Source of the DNA: an uncultured Oscillospiraceae bacterium
GTDB taxonomy: Bacteria; Bacillota_A; Clostridia; Oscillospirales; Oscillospiraceae
Direction of reading: 5' to 3'
Length of the DNA: 5,056 nt
Assembly (NCBI GenBank): GCA_934667865.1
Contig: CAKUMR010000105.1
Coordinates: 1 to 5,056 of the forward strand
The notes beneath the pieces are model-generated. The model saw only the letters and a list, made by a program, of their open reading frames with translations. It searched no databases and was not told the DNA's origin. Within the stretch, counting starts at the first letter, position 1. Each line of letters starts with the position of its first letter. The translations under genes and the position numbers were made by a program. Positions 1 to 5,056 of the stretch are shown in pieces.

Positions 1-896
1 TCGCGGACCGCATCACGGTGCTGCGCAACGGGCGCTACATCACCACGCTGAACGCCAGCGAGGTCGATCAGCAGACGGTCGTCAACTACATCGCCGGCAA
101 GGAAGTGCAGCACGATACCGTCGAGCGCCGCGACCTGACGGCAGCGCCGGTCGTGCTTGAAACGAAGGGACTTTCGGACGGAAAAATGTTCGAGGACGTC
201 TCGTTCCAGCTCCACAAGGGCGAAATTCTCGGCTTCTACGGCTTGCAGGGGTCGGGGCGGACGGAGCTGATCGAAACGGTGTTCGGTCTGCGCAAAAAGA
301 CCGGCGGTAGCGTGTTCGTAAACGGCGAGGAAAAGGACATCCGCACGCCGAAGCAGGCGCTGGAAAACGGCATGGGTCTTGTGACCGAGGACCGCAAGGG
401 CAACGGCATTTTCTCACTCATGTCCGTGCAGAACAATATCTGCGTCATCCACGACAAGCAGATCAAAAACTCGCTGGGGCTGCTCAGCCCGCACAAATGC
501 GAAAAGCTCGCCGACACCTACTCCAAGCGCCTGACGGTCAAGACAGCGTCGCTGCGCAGCAAGATCACCACCCTCTCCGGCGGCAACCAGCAGAAGGTGC
601 TCATCGCGCGCGTGCTGTCCATCCAGCCGGATATTATCATCATGGACGAGCCGACGCGCGGCGTTGACGTGGGCGCGAAGGCGGAGATCTTTGAGATCCT
701 GCGCAAACTGCGCGAGGAAGAGGGCAAATCCATTATCATCATCAGCTCGGAGCTGGAGGAGATCCAGGCGGAGTGCGACCGCATTCTCGTCATGTTCCGC
801 GGCAAGCTCCAGGCAGAGCTGCGCGATGGCGAAATCACGAAAAACAATATTCTCGACGCCGCATTCGGTACGGACGTACACCACGCGGCGCAGTGA
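1..896 (+). CDS. Sugar ABC transporter ATP-binding protein (CUT2, RbsA/MglA-like), 5' partial
   Basis: This is the C-terminal ~298 codons of a double-ATPase subunit that powers import of a sugar or similar small polar solute at the cytoplasmic face of the membrane. The frame is open from the left edge (first whole codon at 3). It begins with ADRITVLRNGRYI, the typical end of the first ATPase domain, so the GTG at 18 is internal and the true start lies upstream. The second ATPase domain is complete. It has a degenerate Walker A (GLQGSGRTE, 240-266), the family stretch GLVTEDRK, the signature LSGGNQQ (573-593), and Walker B with the catalytic-position Asp-Glu (IIIMDEP, DE at 645-650). SSELEE stands where other ABC proteins carry the switch His, as is usual in CUT2 second domains. 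Family members are about 500 residues long. No permease follows, so permease and binding-protein genes should lie upstream. The transported substrate cannot be read from this subunit. Confidence 0.95.
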   Translation, partial: ADRITVLRNGRYITTLNASEVDQQTVVNYIAGKEVQHDTVERRDLTAAPVVLETKGLSDGKMFEDVSFQLHKGEILGFYGLQGSGRTELIETVFGLRKKTGGSVFVNGEEKDIRTPKQALENGMGLVTEDRKGNGIFSLMSVQNNICVIHDKQIKNSLGLLSPHKCEKLADTYSKRLTVKTASLRSKITTLSGGNQQKVLIARVLSIQPDIIIMDEPTRGVDVGAKAEIFEILRKLREEEGKSIIIISSELEEIQAECDRILVMFRGKLQAELRDGEITKNNILDAAFGTDVHHAAQ

Positions 897-908
897 TCGT
901 TCCGATCA
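894..908 (+). other. Short perfect inverted repeat over the ABC ATPase stop codon
   Basis: TGATCG and CGATCA form a perfect 6-bp inverted repeat with a 3-base loop (TTC). It covers the stop codon of the ATPase gene and ends just before the ribosome binding site of the next gene. It has no following T-tract, so it is not an intrinsic terminator. It could be a small mRNA hairpin at the gene junction or simply chance. Confidence 0.3.
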
Positions 909-909
909 G

Positions 910-916
910 AAAGGAA
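910..916 (+). promoter_or_regulatory. Ribosome binding site of the aldehyde dehydrogenase gene
   Basis: AAAGGAA lies 7-8 bases before the ATG at 924 and supports that start. The whole gap from the upstream stop codon is only 27 bases, leaving no room for a separate promoter. Confidence 0.75.
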
Positions 917-923
917 TCAAGCT

Positions 924-2366
924 ATGCAGATGTTACTTGGCGGCAAGCACACCGACGCCTCGAACGGCGCGGTCATTCCCGTTTTTAACCCCTATACCGG
1001 CAAGCAGATCGACACCGTCCCCTGCGCCACGCACGAGGATGTGCAGAACGCCATCGCCTGTGCGCGGCGCGGCTTTGCGGTGTGGTCGAAAACGCCGCTG
1101 AACAAGAGAATTGCCATTCTGGAAAAATTCATGGACCTGCTCACGGCGAAAAAGCCGGAGCTGCTGAAGCTCATGATCGCGGAGAGCGGCAAGTGCATCT
1201 CCAACGCCGACGGCGAGATCGACGAGGCGATCATGCTCTTCAAGGCGTACAGCGAAAAGGCACGCAATTTCGGCGGCGAGGTCCTGCCGAGAAACTCCGA
1301 GGACCGCTCGCAGAACGATCTTCTCATGGTCGTGCACGAGCCGCTCGGCGTTGTGGCGTGCATCACGCCGTTCAACTTCCCCGTGGAGCTGTTTGCGCAC
1401 AAGGTCGCGCCCGCCATCGTGATGGGCAACGCCGTCATCCTCAAGCCCGCGTCCGATACGCCGCTGACGAGCATTTTCATGGCGGAGCTGATGCTGGAGG
1501 CGGGCGTGGAACCGAACGCCATTCAAGTCGTGACGGGCCGCGGCGCGGAGGTCGGCAACTGGCTCTCGCTGAGCGAGGAGGTCAATATGGTCAGCCTGAC
1601 CGGCAGCACCGAATCCGGCAGCGCGGTCATGCAGAACTGCGGCAAAAATATCACGCGCATCGGTCTGGAGCTCGGCGGCAACGACCCACTGATCGTGATG
1701 GACAACTGCGATCTGGACGCGGCGGTGGAGTCCGCCAAGGGTGGGCGCTGCTGGAACGCCGGTCAGACCTGCAACGCCTGCAAGCGCTTCCTTGTGCACA
1801 ACTCCGTGAAGGAAGAATTTACGAAAAAGCTTGTTGAGAGCCTGCGCGGCATCAAGATCGGCGCGCCGAAGGACCGCGACACCGTGTACGGCACGCTCAT
1901 TAACGAAGCCGCCGCGAACAAGGCGGTCGAGCAGGTGAAGCAGTGCGTCGCGGAGGGCGCGGAGCTGCTGCTCGGCGGCGGGCTGGACGCGCCGACCGTG
2001 ATGCAGCCGACGGTGCTCGGCGGCGTGACGAAGGATATGCAGATCGCGTGCGACATGGAGGTATTTGGACCTGTCTGGCCCATCATCGGCTTTGACACCT
2101 GGCAGGAGGCTGTGGAAATTTCCAACCAGAGCAGCTTCGGGCTGTCCAGCGGCGTGTTCTGCGACGATCTGAAAACGGCGATGAAGATCGCGTCCGGGCT
2201 GGACTGCGGCGCGTGCGTCATCGGCGGCAACGGCTGCTACCGCACGGCGCATGAGCCGTACGGCGGACATAAGAAGAGCGGCATCGGCGTTGAGGGTGTT
2301 GCCAAAACGCTCGAGGAGCTGACGCAGATCAAGACCATCATCCTCTCTCAGGTCTTTGCGGACTGA
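924..2366 (+). CDS. NAD(P)-dependent aldehyde dehydrogenase, hydrolytic type
   Basis: A cytoplasmic enzyme that oxidises an aldehyde to the free carboxylic acid. It is 480 residues, the usual family length, and all core elements are present. These are the conserved Asn151 in PFNFP, the cofactor Lys174 in LKPASD, a GSTESG loop at about 227-232, the general base Glu249 in LELGG, the nucleophile Cys283 in NAGQTC, Glu379 in EVFGP, and the late PYGGHKKSGIG stretch (446-456). Glu249 marks a hydrolytic enzyme; CoA-acylating families (PduP/EutE type, MMSDH) lack it. Ser177, three residues after Lys174, stands where NAD-specific enzymes often have Glu, and the LKPAS pattern recalls NADP-using GabD, so NADP use is possible (inference). 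There is no N-terminal encapsulation peptide. The protein has 15 cysteines, with C276, C283 and C286 around the active site and C428, C431 and C438 near the C-terminus. Lactaldehyde- or semialdehyde-type substrates are plausible, but none can be assigned. Beside a glycyl radical enzyme it probably oxidises that enzyme's aldehyde product. Confidence 0.96.
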   Translation: MQMLLGGKHTDASNGAVIPVFNPYTGKQIDTVPCATHEDVQNAIACARRGFAVWSKTPLNKRIAILEKFMDLLTAKKPELLKLMIAESGKCISNADGEIDEAIMLFKAYSEKARNFGGEVLPRNSEDRSQNDLLMVVHEPLGVVACITPFNFPVELFAHKVAPAIVMGNAVILKPASDTPLTSIFMAELMLEAGVEPNAIQVVTGRGAEVGNWLSLSEEVNMVSLTGSTESGSAVMQNCGKNITRIGLELGGNDPLIVMDNCDLDAAVESAKGGRCWNAGQTCNACKRFLVHNSVKEEFTKKLVESLRGIKIGAPKDRDTVYGTLINEAAANKAVEQVKQCVAEGAELLLGGGLDAPTVMQPTVLGGVTKDMQIACDMEVFGPVWPIIGFDTWQEAVEISNQSSFGLSSGVFCDDLKTAMKIASGLDCGACVIGGNGCYRTAHEPYGGHKKSGIGVEGVAKTLEELTQIKTIILSQVFAD

Positions 2367-2373
2367 GAAGCTG

Positions 2374-2380
2374 AAAGGAG
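2374..2380 (+). promoter_or_regulatory. Ribosome binding site of the cupin-like gene
   Basis: AAAGGAG is a near-ideal Shine-Dalgarno sequence ending 7 bases before the ATG at 2388. It lies in the 21-base gap after the aldehyde dehydrogenase stop and fixes the start of the small downstream gene. Confidence 0.85.
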
Positions 2381-2387
2381 ACATACC

Positions 2388-2840
2388 ATGGACGTTCGGA
2401 TTCAGAATATCACCGACATGAAGATCAGCGGCGTGGAATGCTGCGTAAAGAGCCAGTGCGAGCCGTATCTGGAAACGTATTTTGACTGGACCGCGTATCC
2501 GCTGGTGGCAAAGTACGCCACCAACGAGCTGACCTGCGGCATCCTGACCGCGTGGCATCATCTGCCGGTTTTTCAGCAGATCGAAACGCACAGCGACTAT
2601 GAGACCTTCTATTTTGTAAACGGCGAGGCGCTGATGCTCTTCTGCGATATTGAAAACGGCAAGCCCGTTATGGGATCGGCGCAGATCGCACGCATCTGCG
2701 CGGGCACGGAGATCATCGTTGCGCCCGGCAAGGGGCACTTTGTGCCCGTCGGCGTGACCGACAGCTTCCAGGCAGTCGTATTTGCCCCGGCGCAGGGCGC
2801 GCCGCGCATCGACCTGCCGGAGACGATCTGCGGCATTTGA
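2388..2840 (+). CDS. Small cupin-like protein of unknown function
   Basis: A 150-residue soluble protein with no signal peptide or membrane segment. I do not recognise a named family. The middle and C-terminal parts read like a single-domain cupin barrel. HSDYETFYFVNG (H68, E72, G79) resembles a degenerate cupin motif 1, and GTEIIVAPGKGH (G106, P113, G116, H117) resembles motif 2. A His pair at 57-58 precedes them. H68, E72 and H117 could bind a metal, but motif 1 lacks the usual HxH, so metal binding is uncertain. The layout, with a final APGKGHFVPV-like strand, also loosely recalls ureidoglycolate lyase (AllA)-type proteins; that is a weak resemblance only. The strong ribosome binding site, operon position and one-base spacing to the activase gene show it is a real gene of this pathway. 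Possible roles are isomerase, lyase or binding of a pathway intermediate; none is demonstrated. Confidence 0.85.
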   Translation: MDVRIQNITDMKISGVECCVKSQCEPYLETYFDWTAYPLVAKYATNELTCGILTAWHHLPVFQQIETHSDYETFYFVNGEALMLFCDIENGKPVMGSAQIARICAGTEIIVAPGKGHFVPVGVTDSFQAVVFAPAQGAPRIDLPETICGI

Positions 2841-2841
2841 G

Positions 2842-3762
2842 ATGAACAGAAACGCGCTGGAGGCGATCGTAACGGACGTGCAGAAATTCTGCGTCCATGA
2901 CGGTCCGGGGCTGCGGACGACCGTGTTCTTTAAGGGCTGCCCGCTGCGGTGCATCTGGTGTCAGAACCCGGAGACGCAGTCAGCAGCGCCGGAGCTGATG
3001 ACGCTCAGCGGCGAGTGCGTGGGCTGCGGCGAATGCGTGCGCGTCTGCCCGCAGCAGGCGATCGGTCCTGCGGGGACGGACGCGGCGCGCTGCACGCTCT
3101 GCGGCGCGTGTGTGGAGCGCTGCTGCGCCAAAGCGCGGCGCATCACCGGGCGGCGCTGGGGGCTGGAGGAGCTGCTGGCGTATCTCATGCAGGACGCGGT
3201 ATTTTACCGCAACACCGGCGGCGGAGTCACGCTTTCGGGCGGCGAGGTGCTGACGCAGGCGGCGTTTGCCGCCGCGCTTCTGGAGCGTCTTGCGGCGGCG
3301 GGTGTAAATACCGCGATCGAGACCTGCGGCTATGCCGCGCCGCAAATTTTTGAAACGGTCGCGTCCCGTGCGGACTACATTCTCTTTGACGTCAAGCACG
3401 CCGACGCGGAAAAGCACCGGCACTATACGGGCGCGGACAACGCGCCGATTTTGGAAAATCTGATGCGCTGCGGCGCGCTCGGAAAGCACCTGATCGTGCG
3501 CTATCCGCTCATGCCGGGCGTGAACGATACGCCGCAGGAGGCTGCGGCGATCGCGGAGCTGGCGCGGCGCGCCGGTGCGGAGGATGTGCACATCCTGCCG
3601 TTTCACCAGATGGGGCAGGACAAGTGGCGTCAGGTCGGAAAAAGCTACCGCTGCGCGGACTGGCAGACGCCGGGAAAGGACGTCATTCTCGCGGCGCAGC
3701 GCGCCGTGCAGGCGTTCGGCTTTGAGACGAATGTCTGGGGCTACGGTAACTACAAAACTTGA
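2842..3762 (+). CDS. Glycyl radical enzyme activase (radical SAM protein)
   Basis: This enzyme uses S-adenosylmethionine and a reduced [4Fe-4S] cluster to make the 5'-deoxyadenosyl radical that abstracts hydrogen from the glycine of its partner, here almost certainly the enzyme encoded next. It is 306 residues, normal for this family. The radical SAM motif CX3CX2C is at C33, C37 and C40 (GCPLRCIWCQNPE). A ferredoxin-like insert follows with two CX2CX2CX3C sets (C59/C62/C65/C69 and C84/C87/C90/C94) that should hold two more [4Fe-4S] clusters. This insert is typical of activases of PFL2-type eliminases and arylacetate decarboxylases and is absent from the PflA type. GGGVTLSGGEV (126-136) is the SAM-binding GGE region, with Val instead of the commoner Pro after it, and LFDVK (181-185) is a further conserved strand. 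The ATG at 2842 lies one base after the cupin stop. The nearest GGAGA is 18 bases away, too far for normal use, so translational coupling is likely. An in-frame TTG at 2782 would overlap the cupin and add an unrelated Arg-rich leader. Confidence 0.97.
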   Translation: MNRNALEAIVTDVQKFCVHDGPGLRTTVFFKGCPLRCIWCQNPETQSAAPELMTLSGECVGCGECVRVCPQQAIGPAGTDAARCTLCGACVERCCAKARRITGRRWGLEELLAYLMQDAVFYRNTGGGVTLSGGEVLTQAAFAAALLERLAAAGVNTAIETCGYAAPQIFETVASRADYILFDVKHADAEKHRHYTGADNAPILENLMRCGALGKHLIVRYPLMPGVNDTPQEAAAIAELARRAGAEDVHILPFHQMGQDKWRQVGKSYRCADWQTPGKDVILAAQRAVQAFGFETNVWGYGNYKT

Positions 3763-3772
3763 TCGTACAGAT

Positions 3773-3780
3773 GGGAGGAG
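3773..3780 (+). promoter_or_regulatory. Ribosome binding site deciding the glycyl radical enzyme start
   Basis: GGGAGGAG is a very strong Shine-Dalgarno sequence ending 5 bases before the GTG at 3786. An in-frame ATG at 3771 overlaps this element and has no Shine-Dalgarno of its own, so the GTG is the better start despite being the rarer codon. Confidence 0.85.
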
Positions 3781-3785
3781 ACGCT

Positions 3786-5056
3786 GTGACACGGATCGAA
3801 CGCCTGAAAAAACGTCTGTTTGACGTCGATTATTACACAAAATACGACTGGTGGGGAGACGATGTCTCCATCCTGACGAGCGACGAGATTCGCGCCGAGC
3901 CGCTGGTGGTGCGCAAATCGCTCGCCGTGGAGTACGTCATGCGCAATATGCCCGTTGCGATCAAGCCGGACGAGCTGATCGTCGGGATGTGCACGATGGC
4001 GAACGTCGGCATGGGGCAGACGTTTGTGGACTACGCCCTGCCGGAGGAAAAGGCGGAGGCGGCAAAATCCTGCTTCACGACCAAATCCTCCTGGGGACAC
4101 CATCCGCCGCAGTTCGACAAGCTCCTTGCCAAGGGGCTGCGCGGGCTGCGGGAGGAGGTCGAGGACTGCGCGGCGCGCGAGGCGGCAAAGGACTGCCCTG
4201 ACGCGGACAAGCTGAACCTCTACCGCTCCATGATCATCAGCCTCAACGCCGTGCGGGAGCTTGCGGCGCGCTATGAGCAGCTTGCCTTCCGCGAGGCGAT
4301 GCAGATGCCCGACGCACAGCGCCGCGGTGAGCTGCTGCAAATTGCGAAGAATCTGAGCCATGTGCCCGAAAATCCCGCGCGCAGCTTCCATGAGGCGCTG
4401 CAAAGTATGTGGCTCGTCTACTGCGCGTTCCAGAGCACGGTCGAGTGGCTGCCTGCCGCGCGCAGCGACCAGTATCTTTATCCGTACTATGAGCACGACA
4501 TCCGAACCGGCGTCCTCACGCCCGAGCAGGCGGAGGAGCTGGTGGGGAGCTGGCTGGTCAAATTCAGCGAAAAGGTGCAGATGGACCCCAGGCACTGGGA
4601 GGATCATCTGAAGCCGGAGAATCTGCGCGAGGGCTGCGACCCGAACGACGTGACCGCCATTTTCCTGCGGGATAATTTTGAGGACTACAACTACGGCATC
4701 TCGTCGAACCATTTCCTGATGAACATGATCCTCGGCGGTCAGACGCGCGACGGAAAGGACGCGACGAACGAGCTGACGTACCTGATCTTAAACACCTGGG
4801 CGTATCTTGAGCCCGTCTCGCCGGTCCTCTCGGTGCGCGTGCACAAGGGCGCGCCGCAGCGGCTGTTTGACGACTGCGCACGCATTTTGCGCAAGGGCTC
4901 GGGCGAGCCGGTCATCTACAACGACGAGCTGCTCATCCCGGCGCTTGTAGAGGCGGGCATCCCGATCGAGGACGCGCGCGACTACTCCAACGACGGCTGC
5001 TGGGAGGTGCTCATCCCCGGCAAGAGCAATTTCTCCTATGTGTTCATGGAGGTCTT
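3786..5056 (+). CDS. Glycyl radical enzyme, PFL2/eliminase-decarboxylase type, 3' partial
   Basis: The first 423 codons of a cytoplasmic oxygen-sensitive radical enzyme; relatives are roughly 760-900 residues. Family stretches in order are: an N-terminal TRIERLKKRLF, a GHHPPQFDKLLAKGL segment (H105) matching the GHxxPDxxxxLxKG pattern, NPARSFHEALQ (196-206), RSDQYLYPYY (226-235), LGGQTRDGKDATNEL (316-330), LSVRVHKG (348-355), and a GSGEPVIYNDE loop (371-381). The active-site loop DGCWEV carries the thiyl-forming Cys405 and Glu407. A single Cys in a GCxE setting separates it from pyruvate formate-lyase, which has Cys-Cys. The motif departs from the common GCVEP, and the strand before R226 is VEWLPAA rather than NGHSxSxG, so a diol dehydratase role is unlikely. 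About 58 residues separate K259 from the LGG motif, apparently more than in glycerol dehydratase. There is no encapsulation extension. The glycyl loop (RVxG-type) lies beyond the window. The adjacent activase and aldehyde dehydrogenase suggest radical cleavage giving an aldehyde; the substrate is unknown. Confidence 0.95.
   Translation, partial: MTRIERLKKRLFDVDYYTKYDWWGDDVSILTSDEIRAEPLVVRKSLAVEYVMRNMPVAIKPDELIVGMCTMANVGMGQTFVDYALPEEKAEAAKSCFTTKSSWGHHPPQFDKLLAKGLRGLREEVEDCAAREAAKDCPDADKLNLYRSMIISLNAVRELAARYEQLAFREAMQMPDAQRRGELLQIAKNLSHVPENPARSFHEALQSMWLVYCAFQSTVEWLPAARSDQYLYPYYEHDIRTGVLTPEQAEELVGSWLVKFSEKVQMDPRHWEDHLKPENLREGCDPNDVTAIFLRDNFEDYNYGISSNHFLMNMILGGQTRDGKDATNELTYLILNTWAYLEPVSPVLSVRVHKGAPQRLFDDCARILRKGSGEPVIYNDELLIPALVEAGIPIEDARDYSNDGCWEVLIPGKSNFSYVFMEV

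Noticed and set aside
894..908. The inverted repeat after the ABC ATPase as a transcription terminator
   Set aside because: The stem is only 6 bp and no T-tract follows. The next gene's ribosome binding site starts at once, so termination is unlikely.
2782..2841. An upstream TTG start for the activase that adds 20 residues
   Set aside because: The added leader is Arg-rich, overlaps the cupin coding region in another frame, and activases of this family begin close to the MNRNALEAIV-like start.
933..2954. A 673-codon open frame on the minus strand opposite the aldehyde dehydrogenase, cupin and activase start
   Set aside because: It is opposite three well-supported genes, its translation is rich in Arg, Ala, His and Val with no recognisable domain, and long antisense frames are common in GC-rich DNA with strong third-position bias.
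3760..3766. TGATCGT at two stop codons (894-900 and 3760-3766) as a shared regulatory repeat
   Set aside because: It is a 7-base match that includes the stop codon, and the flanking sequence does not continue the similarity, so chance is the simpler explanation.
3750..4712. A 320-codon open frame on the minus strand opposite the glycyl radical enzyme
   Set aside because: No domain or motif is recognisable, and the plus strand carries conserved glycyl radical enzyme blocks through the whole stretch, so it is a shadow of GC-rich codon use.
3786..5056. Naming the enzyme as glycerol or propanediol dehydratase, choline TMA-lyase, isethionate lyase or an arylacetate decarboxylase
   Set aside because: The loop and substrate-strand residues do not match the diol or choline enzymes as I know them. 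The second half of the protein is missing, and the other options cannot be told apart without a similarity search.

Overview
The window holds five genes, all on the + strand and packed almost end to end. The intergenic gaps are 27, 21, 1 and 23 bases, with no terminator or promoter-like gap between them, so this looks like the inside of one operon. The sequence is clearly GC-rich with strong purine-rich ribosome binding sites. A glycyl radical enzyme with its activase implies an obligate or facultative anaerobe. Together these suggest a GC-rich anaerobic member of the Bacillota, such as a gut Clostridia/Oscillospiraceae-type organism. That placement is an inference from style, not from a marker gene.

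Layout: (1) positions 1-896, the 3' part of a CUT2 (RbsA/MglA-type) sugar ABC transporter ATPase, cut by the left window edge; (2) 924-2366, a complete hydrolytic, non-CoA-acylating aldehyde dehydrogenase of 480 residues; (3) 2388-2840, a 150-residue single-domain cupin-like protein of unknown function; (4) 2842-3762, a complete glycyl radical enzyme activase (radical SAM plus an 8-cysteine ferredoxin insert); (5) 3786-5056, the N-terminal half (423 codons) of the glycyl radical enzyme itself, cut by the right edge shortly after the active-site Cys-x-Glu motif.

How they may work together (inference): a sugar-like or polar small molecule is imported by the ABC system. The glycyl radical enzyme, switched on by the neighbouring activase, cleaves or eliminates a group from it. 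The aldehyde dehydrogenase then oxidises an aldehyde product to a free acid. The cupin protein could bind or isomerise an intermediate, but nothing in the sequence fixes its role. No microcompartment shell gene, encapsulation-type extension or CoA-acylating aldehyde dehydrogenase is visible, so this does not look like a Pdu/Cut/Grp-type compartment locus.

The most interesting point is the glycyl radical enzyme. It keeps the family scaffold, the thiyl cysteine and the adjacent glutamate. Its active-site motif, however, reads GCWEV rather than the common GCVEP, and the NGHSxSxGRxDQY-like strand of diol dehydratases is replaced by a VEWLPAARSDQY-like one. The residues known to hold the polyol in glycerol dehydratase appear to be missing, so its substrate is probably not a simple diol and cannot be named from this window.
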